Assembly: GCA_963669155.1 (NCBI GenBank)
Contig: OZ022577.1
Location: 34,256,247 to 34,320,246 of the forward strand
Source of the DNA: Arbacia lixula
Lineage: Eukaryota; Echinodermata; Echinoidea; Arbacioida; Arbaciidae
Direction: 5' to 3'
DNA length: 64,000 nucleotides
The notes beneath the pieces are model-generated. The model was not told the DNA's origin and did no database searches. It saw nothing but the letters and a program-made list of their open reading frames with translations. The translations under genes were made by a program, and so were the position numbers. Below are positions 11,475-23,330 of this stretch, in pieces (within the stretch, counting starts at the first letter, position 1; every line of letters starts with the position of its first letter).

Positions 11475-11975
11475 AATCTCTCTCTCTCTATCTTTCATTC
11501 TTCCTGCAATCAAATTAGAAAAAAAAACTCCCTCCCTTTTCCTTTCCTTACAGCAGCACAGACAGACGTGTTGCTATCAGTTTCGGCGACCTGATTTGCA
11601 GGGGCCGTGGCGCCTCCATCGCACGCCAAGCGCGCCTGGCGCTTCCCCGGGCAGGAAGCTGCCGATGTATGCCGGGCCACGCACCGCATCGCATCTAAAC
11701 CACCTAAGCGCGTCTCCACCTCGTGTTGTCGCAAGCTCTTGAGCCAGAAATCCCGGGTATCACCGAGCAGTGAAGCAGCGGTGTAGAGAGATAACAGAAA
11801 GAGAGAAAAGGGGAGAGAGAGAGAGAAAGAGAAAGGGGAAGATCAGCCAACCCCCATCTCCTCAAAACCAGCCCCTTCAACTCAAGGGAAGAACTAGCAG
11901 AAGTAGAAGGAGAAGAGATAGAGAGGGAAAGAGAAAGAGAGAGAGAGAGGGGGAAAAAGGTGTACTTCACTTGAT
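11040..11975. repeat. Polypyrimidine tract, GC-rich core, then polypurine tract
   Basis: CT-rich sequence (11040-11545, with pure (CT)n at 11430-11464) is followed by about 170 bp of CpG-rich unique sequence (about 11585-11770) and then GA-rich sequence (11786-11960). The flanks are therefore roughly inverted with respect to each other. All long ORFs here are Ser/Leu or Arg/Glu repeats from the tracts. The core could be a promoter or exon remnant, but no domain is recognisable. Confidence 0.75.
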
Positions 11976-12830
11976 GATCAGTCCTCGAGAAGTGTTATGG
12001 AGAACGCGTGCAATTTTCCTGGCTGCTTGTATGTATGAAAAAGAACAAGGAAGAAATATATTGAGTGGCTCACAAAGAAAAAAAAATGGCTACTGTCATG
12101 AGAGTTCAGAATTACTTGAAGTTGAGTGGATGTATGTGTGTGTGGGTGTGTATGTGTGTGGGTATTTGCGTGCGAATGAGTCGTGTATAGGAATCTTGAG
12201 TACGTAGGAATACTGAGTAATCTGAGAGATTAATGATGATACTGTAAAACAAGACTATAATTACTTTATCTATACAAATCACATAGAATGAGAAAAATAA
12301 TATAAAATATATTATATTTATAATGTTTCATCTTCGAGGATGAATAAGCTTCTAGAAAAATCAGTGACCTTTGATAACGTATTTTTAAAAACAACGATAG
12401 ATAAACATTTGTGGATCAGTTGCACCTATAGGGTCTTGAACACATTGAACCTGAAAATTATGAGTATTAAATATATTATTAAAAATATGTCAATATAAAG
12501 GAGAGAAAAACAAGAAAAACACGAGAGTGAAATTAGAATGAAAACATTATTGGACTAGCTGGAGACATAGTGAAATATGTAGGAAGAATACAAGAATAGA
12601 AATGTTGAGTGTGGAATTTGTTATTTTTTTGGAGAAACAATCAAAACACGCGAAAAAAAGAAGGAACAGTCAGTGGCCATTGAACGCGTTGAAGAGAAAA
12701 GGAAGAGAAGAGCAGAGATAGGGGTTCATAAATGTTGAGTATGTGTTCCGTAGTCTGTGTGCATGTGTATTAGTAGGTAAATTCTAAGTGTGTCGCGTTT
12801 TCGCGTACAATATGTATGTTTTTTTTTTTT

Positions 12831-12871
<41 letters not shown>

Positions 12872-13633
12872 ACTTCAAGTGAAGGATGTAACTTATGTAA
12901 AAAATTGTGTTTGAGTGAAATAGAAATAAAAATTATTGAAAAAAGTGTAGTTCTATGTGTGTGTATCCCGGTTTCACAATGTGCTACCGAGGAATCTCTA
13001 TAAACGTTGACTGTTATAAGTGATCTACATAAGTTATACGTTTTGCATTTACGGGGGCCATTGTTTTTTTGCGCGCCACATTTGAATTTTTCTGCCACAC
13101 AAAGAGTGAAATTATGATTTTCATTATTCGGAGAAAACTAACAAAGCGACTTTCAGTTTGCTATTATATCGTGACTATTCAGACAAAAAGCATTTTAAAT
13201 ATCTTTTTGTCACAGATAATATGTATAAGTAGAACTTAGAAACATAAATGTACAAGATGAGAACCTTATGGTGAAAGGCAATTGAATGATGTATATTCGT
13301 TGGAATTGATAAATGCATTTTGGAAAGATATCAACTTAAATTTGCCGGCAAATTTTTCAAAACATTTGAATGCTGCAATTATAGATTATAATCATACATT
13401 TTAAAGATGTAGTTTACCACCAGGGTCAGAAGTGTGTAAAGCTACAGATCACTTTTGTGGCATGAGGGGAAAATACCAGATTTAAGGGGTAAAACTGGGG
13501 GCAATAATTGAAGAACGCTTAAGTGTCCTCACGCTTTATCCCCTTGCTCTTGTTGTACATTTTTCGTATTTTGGTTCGCTTCTTTTTCTCCGCAGCGCAA
13601 AATGCGAGCAAAAATGTAGGCGTTGATGCACGC
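11976..13633. other. Intergenic with T17(GT)n microsatellite, no gene
   Basis: Poly-T at about 12819-12835 runs directly into GT repeats to about 12867. The rest is AT-rich and shows no coding signal. Confidence 0.5.
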
Positions 13634-13735
13634 GTGTGTGTGTGTGTGTGCGTGCGTGCGTGCGTACGTGCGTGCGAGTGTGCGTTTGAGTGGTATGTGT
13701 GTGTGTGTGTGTGTGTGTTTGTGTGTGTGTGTTTA
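13634..13735. repeat. (GT)n/(GTGC)n microsatellite
   Basis: GT units are interrupted by GTGCGTGC and GTACGTGCG stretches, then a second pure GT run with one TTT interruption. The alternating pattern also has Z-DNA potential. Confidence 0.9.
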
Positions 13736-16071
13736 GTTGATGCATTGTGCTTGTTGGGTTCTATGGGGTTCTACGTGTAAGCGTGCGTGCAAGTATTGGC
13801 ATGGATTTGTATATATCACTCAATTTGAAGCTCAAAACGAATCGTTAATGGTTTTGTTATTTAAAAACAGGGTTTTCCATTTGCACAAGTCACGAAACTC
13901 GACAGAAGTCAGCACTATATCCTAACAATAACGTGTATGAATTCTCACAGTCATAGCTTTACGAACATTCTATAATCTTAATATCATAACGGTGTTAGAT
14001 CGCAATCACCTTTGATGATGATACATTTTGTAGTATCGAAGGCGCATCTTGATGTGCTATGCATGATGTGGATGCAGCGAGTGGTAATAAACATCCTTGA
14101 TAATCAATTAAACCTATTTCTAGTTGAACACTGGCCCACTTCATGTAGCTCTTCAGAAAGGGGGAGACGTCTGATTGATAAATTGGGCCCTAATAGGGGG
14201 CCCTGAATCCAAGTGAGAGCTATTCCGTCCTCGACTAATTGAACATTTACGGTTGAAGTAGCCGGGACAGGGAGGAATAGATTGTGCCTTTCATCATAAA
14301 TCCACGCCTTGCACGGTATAGAACGGAAACTTTTATGAGCTCAATAACCGCGTGAAAAGAGTTACAGTTAATGCTACTTTCCAAAGCTTTGTTACCATGC
14401 ACTGCTGTAGAAAATATCGAGGATTCGTATTTCTTTGGATATGTTGGAGGTCTTGAATTAATCTCCAGAGGAAGCGATATAAAAGTCACCCAGCCACAAA
14501 TAATCACTCGTTTTGAGATTTGTATAAACCACTTCAGATATCAAATGACCCAAGTTTCGATTGGTATGGTCGTTTATATCGAGCAGTATTCGGTGTGCCC
14601 CAAATCAATCTTTAGCCCCATTTCTCTCATCCTGTTGACAAAATGAAGGGGTGGCAAAAAAGGAATATACCATGAAGTTTTCAAAGTAAAATGCTTAATA
14701 TGTTTCGAACACCTGAAACTTTAAGAGTGTATAAAGATAAATATCTTTGTGACTTGTTTCAGTTTTGAACATTGTTCAAGCCGTAGCAAGTACTACCAAT
14801 AATCGCTATATCGTATTAAGAATGATAATAATCCTCTTGATTAGTATGATAAAAATCATCATAATGAGCATGATGAGTACAAACGTTTATTAGAACGGGA
14901 AGATTATTGCATCATTACTAGTCACAGCTCATATAGATGTGAGTCCAAAATGCTTCGGTTGTTGTTCATTATCTAAACATGATAAGAGCCCCCTGCCCCA
15001 CCCCCACCCCGTCTCCACGGGTATGTCAAGGTGGGTATCAGGCCGGGATCACTATTGTCAAATTTGATTAGGATCTGTGTAAGTTAACTCCCACTATGTT
15101 AAAACAGGTACAGATTTGGGGTATCTCATTTAGCACAAGAACAGGTCACCAGTCGTGCGTAGCTTACGAACAGGTTGGTGGAACACCCCCAGGACCATGT
15201 CGCAAAATGATTTTCAATGAATGTTACTTGGTAACAGCTAATCAGCTTTGTGCTTTGTATATGTAGAATTGATAGTAAGTTACAAAATATTGATATCCAA
15301 CATGGACCTGAACGGGTCATATAAAACGACCAACAGCGAACGAATACCTTCGCCATGTACACATCACATTGAAAGTAATTTGATTTTTAATGGCATTTAT
15401 GGATGTACATGTATATTGAAGAAGCGTCTACCGGTATGTTTGGTTACCAGCTATGCTAAGTAGCGCGCCATTTTAGTGATGCATGAGCTTTTCATACCGA
15501 AGTGAAAATCAATAAAGCTGCGGATTTGTCTCAAATTAGTGTGCTGCCATGCCGTGCAATCAAGGTCAGTGACTTTGCAGGGGACGTCGATGATCGCTCA
15601 TTCCGATGGGAGAGCAAGGGTCTGATGGATGGTCACGATGAATGAGACCCGTCCGTTGGCGATGTCGTCGTAGCTCCGAGGGAACGCCGAGGAGAGAGGA
15701 AGGGACGATTGTGAAGGAAGGAAAGGAGAGACGATGGACGAGACGGAGAACGAGCAGAAGAAGGGGGAAATAAGCAGGAAGGGGCGCAGAAGGAAGAAAG
15801 GAGATGTAGCAAGAGGGCAAGAAACAGGAGAAGAAGAACGATATGTTATTTTTGGTTGGAATACCATGAATCGCACTCCTTGTTGATTGATACATTTTCA
15901 TGAAAATTCAAATGAGTTTATGACTTCACAAAATATTACTTCTTCTATTACTACTTCAAACCCACATCCAATAGTCGTCAATGTAAGCTCTTTCCATTCG
16001 TTGGGTTAAGATAACATCCTGCTTGTGCATAACATTCCGATAATATATACCCTGACAGACAACATGACCAC
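13736..16071. other. Intergenic, no gene seen
   Basis: It contains GGGCCCTAATAGGGGGCCC near 14185 (a short inverted repeat), a C-rich run near 14995-15020, and a purine-rich segment at 15680-15845 that generates a Ser/Phe/Pro-rich minus-strand ORF (15566-15901). I could support no gene. Confidence 0.5.
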
Positions 16072-16565
16072 ATGCATCAGGTTTATAGGGTTTCAATACA
16101 AACCAGTGCTGGCTGTCACGTCATCGGCCTTGTGCCCGACGGACCGACAAGCCAAATTGACTTCCATCTCCAAGATGTAAGACGCTGTGGAGATGATGTC
16201 GGCCGCAAAACCCCCTCCAGGCCCGTCAGTGATGCCGCACCACAAGCAGACGATTAAAAATGGCGACGGCTCCGCGCGACCGCCAGAAAACGTTTCGCGC
16301 GAGGGAATCTCTCTTCCCCGTCGATATCGGGACAGGGAAATGGCTGATGGGAGAGAAAAAGGCGAGGTTTGACTCGGAGTCTTGGCCGACCACCGCATGC
16401 CATCATGCATGTGTTTGGGGATTCCGCGGCACGCGTGTTGGGCGCAGCCGTCCAAATGTTTAGCAGGTTTTTGGCGGGAAGAGATCGATGCGGAGTCGTT
16501 TGGATCGCCTGCAAGAATCTGTCTCGGAGGACTGCTTGGTGCTGAAGCACGCGTGTGTGTACTTT
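16072..16565. other. CpG-rich island-like segment with overlapping ORFs, function unknown
   Basis: CpG density and GC are clearly above the flanks (for example CTCCGCGCGACCGCC, TTTCGCGCGAGGG). It is open on both strands: 120 and 98 aa on minus, 73 and 67 aa on plus. None shows a recognisable domain, so the openness more likely reflects GC content. An unmethylated promoter or a short exon of an unrecognised gene is possible. Confidence 0.35.
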
Positions 16566-16859
16566 TATCGATTCTCGACAGAGGCGTTTATCTTCTTAAG
16601 TAGCACGAGGTATAAATGGCCCTCCAATAGAGAAAGATACCCCCTTAACTGCTTAATGAAAGAGCTTACTCTTTATGACCAAATACTTAGCGAAAATTGA
16701 GAGGCACACACCTAAGAGGCTTCAAAAAATCACACATTCAAGTGTATTTTGATAACTGCTCGACCATTCATACGCAGTATAACGGTACAAGACAGTTGTC
16801 ATATTATGAAATAGAGTGGAGTATACAAATGATATAACAACGTATCAACGCTAACGTAT

Positions 16860-17312
16860 ATAAGGTTTGAAGGATTGCTGGAAATCCGTCTGAGGATAAG
16901 AAACTTACGATTGTTTAAAGTTTTTATTTAGTGACGTCACGTGCGAGATGCTTATCCATGTGTTATGTACTATTTTTTTTTTTGAAAATGTCGATTTTCT
17001 GGAAAGAATATGCATCACTTTACCTGTGCATTTGACACATCATTAGAAACATGCATTTATACACATACCTCTATGAAAAAAAATCCTTCTTCAAAAACAG
17101 AAAAAAAAGCAATTTATGGAATCATACAGCAGACAACATATGGGAGAGCACCTCGCATGTGACGTCACAAAATACAAATTATAAAAGATCTTAACTCTCT
17201 CATCCCTTGACGTGTTTTTGTCAAACATTCAACTGATATTTTGTTTTTCATGTTTCTGCTTGTATTGGCACCAGCTTAACTTCGGGGTAGACTTTCCCTC
17301 TAACTCCCTCCA
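16860..17312 (-). mobile_element. MITE, same family as the element at 63220-63694 but reversed and truncated
   Basis: The right end (about 17140-17312) matches 63525-63690: a GGGAG(A)GCAC block, the CACAAAAT block, TTGTCAAACATTCA against TCGTCAAACCTTCA, TTTCTGCTTGTATT, and ACTTCGGGGTAGACTTTCCCT against ACTTCGGGTGGACTATCTCT. The interior (about 17010-17135) matches the reverse complement of the interior of the other copy (GCAATTTATGGAA, CATCATTAGAAACATG). The left arm is an inverted repeat of the right (TGACGTCAC block near 16933 and 17160), but its outermost 60 bp are missing. Confidence 0.75.
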
Positions 17313-17437
17313 CACCAGATGCAATTCTGTTTTATAGGATTTACACGTGTAGGCTATCTGGTACAACTAATGCAGCAGCTGCGTTTAAAGACTTAACGTG
17401 TTCATTCAGAATGACTGCACCTGGGGATAAGGGGAGG

Positions 17438-17745
17438 TAACTGGGGCTTCAAATAACCTGAACTGTTATCTCTCAACATATTAATATATGAGTAATAAGT
17501 GAGAAATTAATTATTTTTTATATGAGTTATGTATTCCACAATAGGGAGCATTGGAATCATTCGAATCAAATATTTCATTTTAACTGGTGCTTCAAATAAC
17601 CTGTACTGTTATAAAATTTATTAACCTGACTTGCTAGTGTATGAATCTGTTTGACCATTAGCCAATTATAAGTAACAAATGACAAATTATTTCTTATCTT
17701 ATGAGATTTCCACAATAGGTTGCATAAATAAAATGTTTTATTTAA
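17438..17745. repeat. Diverged tandem duplication, about 145-150 bp unit
   Basis: Unit 1 begins TAACTGGGGCTTCAAATAAC (about 17438) and unit 2 TAACTGGTGCTTCAAATAAC (about 17580). Both continue with CTG(A/T)ACTGTTAT, a degenerate AGTAA-A--TGA-AAATTA segment and a TTCCACAATAGG block. Confidence 0.75.
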
Positions 17746-20180
17746 GAGTATTTAAGAGTAAGGAATCAGGTTTAAATGCTATGATCGACGATATCAAAAT
17801 AAGATCGACACCCGTGATGACGGAAAAATTGTTGTACCGTGATTATTAAAGAGTGTCTGGCACTATCCTTTATCACCCCTTACATTTGATTTAAAACAGG
17901 TGAAATAGAGTATCAAACAATTTATTTTGATGCATTTTCCATAAAAAGTACGATGGTGTATACTATTTTCTCGAAGATGCTGCCCCGTTTCCCTCACAAG
18001 GTGCGTCATCCGCTGTGCATGATTGGGTAACGTCTTAAACCCTTCGAGACGGTCTATTGTCCAAACCACTTCTCGCAAACACCCCTCGTGGTATACAAAC
18101 AACATTCTCACAATAACAAAAATCCCCCTAATTTAGACGCAAAATTAAAGATTTTCCCATTCAGCGCACATCGTGCCTCGAGACAAAGGCAGGTGGGGAT
18201 GAATACCCGACATTTCGGGGAGGAATTATGGAGAGGCATCTGGTCCTATCGGGCTTGAGGAAGATTACAGCAATTGTCTCGGTCCGAGAAAAGAGGTCCG
18301 TCGTAAAAACAAGACTAGAATTAGAAGCTTAGCAAAAAGGCTGCGGTAGTTTGAACTTTTTTTACATCGCGACAATGAGAGAAGGGGGGTTGGAATATAT
18401 ATGGACAGCGATACCCTCTGAAGTGGCCGCCAGCCTATTGTTTGGGAGATAAATTCAATTGGTCCACCAAGAAGTGAAGACTTCCACTCCGCTCCCAACA
18501 AAAGGCCTTTGATCGCTTCTTTCATTTCTTTGGGGTTCGGCGGCACGTCCAGGTGTGACTGGGTTGTTCTCTAGGGATTTGTAGGGGCTACGGGTAAAAG
18601 GGGGATTGGAATTCCGACCGAGCTATCTTCGTCTTGAATTGACTGGAGTGACGTCAGAGCGGGAGGGGTGTGGGTGTCCAGGTGTGTTGTGAATCGATCA
18701 TGTTCGAGTTCACTCAAAGAAACAAATCGACTGGACGCGCATGTTGTACCTGATCTTATCTGGAACACGCAGATTCGGGGACGAAGAATGCCAAATAACG
18801 ATCAAGAACGTCTCGTTCGTATTTTATGTTTTGTTTGAAGAAGGTGACTTGTTATCGTTTTGCAGAACTTTCCCTGTTGTGTACTTCCGCAAAATCTCGT
18901 CTGACAATGACAATGACAATGAAAGCATACTGCACACAACATATAATTAAAATTATTTAAATTAATTGACAAATCAAAATTAATTCTATGTTGTCTTTTA
19001 ACTAGTTCCTACCTTACATGAGAAAGTAGTTTCACAGATGAGAGGGGAGCCAAATAACAAAAACAAATGCATTATGTTGTTATACAGTATCATCAGCTTT
19101 AAAATTACTGCCCTTCCGAATTCATTGGCAGATACTTCACCTGACGTGTTTCAGTAAGAATTCGGAGATGGGGGTAGCCAGATAATAAAGAAAAACAAAG
19201 TTCTCTTTGAAAACAAATTACGTTTTTTTTAGCAAGTTGGGTAACTCAGGTATCGGTTGCATTCTGGTTACGGAAAACTCGTATTCTCATCATACAGAAA
19301 CATTCTCTGATATTTTAAAGAGTTCATACCGCGACAAGAATGTGTTTTCCTTCTTCATCCATTCTTCATACCTGTAGTTGTCTATCAAACTCCTATCATG
19401 GCTACATAAAGGATCATTTAGTGTTGCCACGATCTGTATAAAAATCTACATCCTTAAAGAACGCTTTTGACTTCCGGTATCGAATGCACTGTCCTTGCAT
19501 TCTCCTCAGAGCTGTGACTGGTACACCTTTTCTGGAAAACATTCGCATTGTTAGAAGATACTTGTACCACTGGAGACTCATGATTATTTACGAGTCAGAT
19601 GAAAGAAAACGTAAGGTATCGATTGATTCTGATCGATATCTTGGGATCGTGGGTAGTCACCGATGATTTGATGGTAATTTCGGTGTCCAGAAGGTTGTAT
19701 GTGGTTGTGGTCAGTTTCATATTCAGATCTAGTTTCCCTTTGATTATTTGAGCTGTGTTGATTTAGTACACCACGTTTTACAGAGAAATTCCCGATATAC
19801 CGACCAAGACTTCCCAACGTATCAAGGAAGACACAATTAGTCATAATTATATTTTTGGTCATCATTTAAAAAGAACTCCTATGTGAAAAATTGGTTCAAA
19901 GGGAAGTCTGTATATATATATGGCCAAAATACTATCGAAATGATTTGAAGGATACATAGATAATGTGTGAACAATCTTTTCCACTATGAAAAGATGAGAA
20001 AATACTGATATTTACCAATGTTTTATGATATCTTGTACCATTCTATGAGAAAAGTTAATCATATAACAAACCATGTTTGGATTATGTTTCAGATACGTCG
20101 AACTTCATGAATGAAATCCTTAGTAAATAAAAAGGTATTAAAGAAGAACTTTGATCAGGATGTATTGGAAGGAGTCAATC
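17746..20180. other. Intergenic, no gene; CRE and T-box-like motifs near 18551-18687
   Basis: No coding region is recognised. A perfect CRE palindrome TGACGTCA at 18649-18656 lies between AGGTGTGA (18551-18558) and AGGTGTGT (18680-18687), which resemble T-box half sites. A GACAAT triplet repeat occurs at 18902-18919. Confidence 0.45.
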
Positions 20181-21240
20181 TGCCAATTCACTTGATACAT
20201 GGGACGTAATATATGTATGTGTAAGCAGTGGAAGTCACTGCATACTAGAAACTATGTATTTTGTGAGTCAAAGCACTCCCAAGGAAAAAACAATAAAACT
20301 GTTGTTCAGAGAGTTAGGATATGTCCAGTGCCGAGAGCTGTGGTCAGTTATAAGTGGAATCAGGGACCTCCCTGGTGGAATCCTGCCCCTGTTCTCTCCT
20401 CTTCTCTCTTTTTGCCAGGATCTGTTTTATATCGAAATCCGATACATGTATATGCCCTTCATCTTTTTTCTCGCTGGACATTCCATTGCTTGTTTCTTAA
20501 TGGTTTTGTTTGTCTCCTCCCCTACTCATGTTTTTGCATCACCCCAAGAGAGAGTCTTGGGGTAGTATATGTAGCATGATGTACAAACGAGTTTAGTTTA
20601 GTATTGGAAGTCAAGAGAGGCAGAAGTGTAGATACCTGTATATAGTTGCCTGTAGCCTGTCAAAGTAGAATTATTGTAAAGTTGGTGTTTGTTGGTGTAA
20701 TCCAGAACGTTGTGGAGTAGCCGAGTTATAAGTGGAGTTATAAGTTGATAGTTAAAGTATACTTCATTAAAGGAGGAGTTGACCTGACGTCGGACGCTGT
20801 TCCTGATTTAGAAGAAATTAATATTGCTTTTCCCGTAACTTACAACTGTGTGAGGACGCTTTGCAGAATCCCCAAACTAGTATCTATTCGGACGGAGCCG
20901 CTTCTGCATGCTGTGGACGGACCGGAACGCACGCCAACCTCGGACCTTCGCGTGCTGCCAGCGTACATGTACTCGCGAGCTGCATTGACTGAAATTCATA
21001 GCGTCTTTAAAGAGTGGCCACTCATTGTCATTATTTCAACCGCGTGGACTGTATTTCCTGTTTATTATATATATTATCTCCCGACTCTTTGGACCAGCAA
21101 GCTGTATGTATTTAATATTCTCTATTACCCTCTGTTCAAGATACATGTATAACTATTAATAAACCTCTCGCCTGAGCCATAAACATACTTATTTGTTTGT
21201 TTCTCCTTTAATAATCAGTAACAGTAATCGAACCCCTGTA
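20181..21240 (+). other. Unassigned transcribed-looking or retroelement-like segment with a 135-aa ORF
   Basis: The ORF at 20745-21152 (135 aa) has no domain I recognise. Its C-terminus is hydrophobic and Tyr-rich. An AATAAA (about 21158) follows closely and may be a poly-A signal. The direct repeat GAGTTATAAGTGGA/GAGTTATAAGTTGA occurs at 20722-20747. The layout could be a degenerate LTR or a chance ORF. No TG...CA ends with a target-site duplication could be fixed. Without homology, no function is assigned. Confidence 0.2.
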
Positions 21241-21439
21241 AGTGACTAACGAGTGCTTACATATGGATAGAAACACAGTCTCCATCGTGACGGTGATTCC
21301 CGAATGTTGATACGTAAGTGGGCTTGTCCCGCCCACACGGGTAGGAATATAAAGAAAGAGTGTTCCACGGTCGTCAGATAAACCGTAGGAAAGATAGGAG
21401 TGCACCTATATCGTAACTCAATCAAAAGCTACCGAAAGT

Positions 21440-21741
21440 TTATGGTGCTGATGAGGAGAAGGTGTATTAATGGTATGTGTAAGAAGAAAGGGGGTTCGTG
21501 AGAAGAAAGTATAGATGTGTGTGAGTGGATAAATAGTAGGTTAGAGGTGCGGGTGAGGGGTGAGAAGAAAGAAGGGTAGTGGCGTGGGGGAGACGAAAGT
21601 GGGAAGTTGGCGTAGGTGAGAAGAAAGTATATGTTAGTGTTGTGGGTGAGGAAAATGTGGAGAAGTGGTATCGGTGAGTAGAAAGAAGGTTGGTGGTGTA
21701 AATGTAAAGGAAGTGGGTGAAAGAAAGACCCCCCCCCCCCC
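21440..21741. repeat. Degenerate minisatellite, about 37-40 bp units, ending in C13
   Basis: The core GTGAGAAGAAAG(A/T)A with an intervening GTTAGTGGTGTGGG-like segment recurs about seven times from 21460 to 21715, then a C13 homopolymer at 21729-21741. The minus-strand ORF of 109 aa (His/Pro/Ser-rich) is a by-product. Confidence 0.7.
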
Positions 21742-21818
21742 ATAATAAAGATATCCATACTTATCCCATGGACCCTACTACAATAAATGTGACGCTATCA
21801 TACTTTCTTATTGCCATC

Positions 21819-22021
21819 TAGCCTAGCCTATGCTGTGAGGTGCATGGACACAAACCAGTCTGTTAACAACTATGTCTGGTAACACAGACTATGCCCTAAT
21901 CCCATCCTCACTAGAAGCCAGAGGAGCTATGACGTCATTAGGGCGTAGGCTGTCTTACCAGACAGAGTTGTTAACAGACTGGGTTGTGTTCATGCACCTC
22001 ACAGACTCGTATCTAGGCTAA
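21819..22021. mobile_element. Foldback MITE with arms of about 83 bp
   Basis: The left arm (21819-21900) starts TAGCCTAG and carries GTGAGGTGCATG, CAGTCTGTTAACAAC and GTCTGGTAA. The right arm (21937-22021) is its inverted copy with about 85-90 percent match by eye. The 36-bp spacer is unique. Flanking GCCAT occurs immediately outside both ends (21814-21818 and about 22024-22028), possibly a 5-bp target-site duplication, though the terminal bases are slightly asymmetric. Confidence 0.8.
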
Positions 22022-23235
22022 TCGCCATTACACACCATTATCTCGCCATGACTGTCGCCTCATCCACACCAGGTATTGACTCACCATCGTCTAGTATGTG
22101 ACTATTAAATGTGAAATGTATGTTATGTGTGTATGTGTGTATGTGTGTATGTGTATGTGTGCGTTTGTATACATGCGTGTGCGTATGTGTTATGGGAGAT
22201 TATACATGTATATGTAAACACCTTCCAGACTGTATATGTCGGCTTGTAATGCATGGCGTGTAGTTATCTTATCGGCAGCTCAAGAAAAAACAAACGGCTT
22301 AATGATTTGCTCATTTTTACCTTGTAAAAATTGTCAAACATTTCTCAAAGGAGCATTAAATATGTTATTGATTCTTCACTTTGTGCTTCATATATTGCAT
22401 CTGAATATCTGAGAATAACGGCGACATTTAAGGGTTAGCTGTAATGATGTATGAGCTGTCGCGTTATGTAGGCTGTGTGATGTGTGTGTTGGGTCTCCAA
22501 ATGAGATGGTATTGGATTGTGCGTGATAGTTTGGAAATGGCTTCAACAAATATGTTTTAATCAAATATTGCATAACAGGCGCGGGAAATTCAGTTACCAC
22601 ACTTTCTGTTCGCTAACACGCCACCCCCCCCCCCCCCCCGCCTCCATCCACACATCTCCCTCCACCCTTTACTTTGTTTTACAAAGGATTTCAAGTCATA
22701 TATACTCTTCAGATTAACGTTTAAAAGCGGACCACTTTTCCATCGGCAGAGCGTTGATAAACCAAACAAACTTTTGTTGTAGGTGAAAGCCCAAAGGATA
22801 ACACAGTGAGCCTTTCAAGCAAAGACCGAATTCAAAGTGAACAAAAGTTGTTCTTGGCAATCACTACCAACACTAAGGTTTGAAAGGAGACGCAGTACTT
22901 GTGTGCATTGCTAATTCGCTAACACCATTTTCTCTTTCTTGTTCGCCATCTTGTTTTCGCACAATTTGCATAGGTGCTAGACATTCTTCGACACACTTGT
23001 TAATGAAGTGGCTACTCGATGGTGATAAGTGTCCGACCTTGTGTTAAATCAAGTGGTCTGGAGAGGCCAAATGTCGAGTGAAAAGATGACACTGATTAGC
23101 AATGAGTCCTAAGATACAGCTTCCAAACACATCCCCGTGTAATTACGGTGCAGAAATTACAGCACCCACGTAAATTAATGAGATCGCATTGGTTTGACCT
23201 CAACGCATTAACGCGTATAGCAATTGATATCGCAT
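22022..23235. other. Intergenic with GT-rich repeat and C16 run, no gene
   Basis: A TATGTGTG-type repeat lies at about 22125-22190 and a C16 homopolymer at 22624-22639. An NK2-type core TCAAGTGG occurs near 23050, which is unremarkable by chance. No coding signal. Confidence 0.5.
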
Positions 23236-23330
23236 CTTTAATAATAATAATAATAATATAACAGTTCTTGTATAGCGCATTATACCTTTGAAAAAGGTCT
23301 TAACACGGAGTAACTGCAGCCGCCCTACAA
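23236..23330 (-). repeat. 3' tail of a SINE/LINE-like repeat with (ATT)n end
   Basis: On the minus strand the sequence ends AATGCGCTATACAAGAACTG followed by about six ATT units. A GCGCTATA-AA(G/A) block before an (ATT)n tail is a common retroposon 3' end in aquatic animals. The 5' part is not recognisable. Confidence 0.5.

Noticed and set aside
11585-11770. Possible exon with acceptor TTTCCTTACAG at about 11551
   Set aside because: The polypyrimidine context is produced by the CT tract, and no open frame or domain follows.
15566-15901. 111- and 92-aa minus-strand ORFs
   Set aside because: They are Ser/Phe/Pro-rich translations of a purine-rich tract.
20745-21152. 135-aa plus-strand ORF followed by AATAAA
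   Set aside because: No recognisable domain, no splice partners. It may be chance or an LTR, so it is listed only as an unassigned segment and not as a gene.
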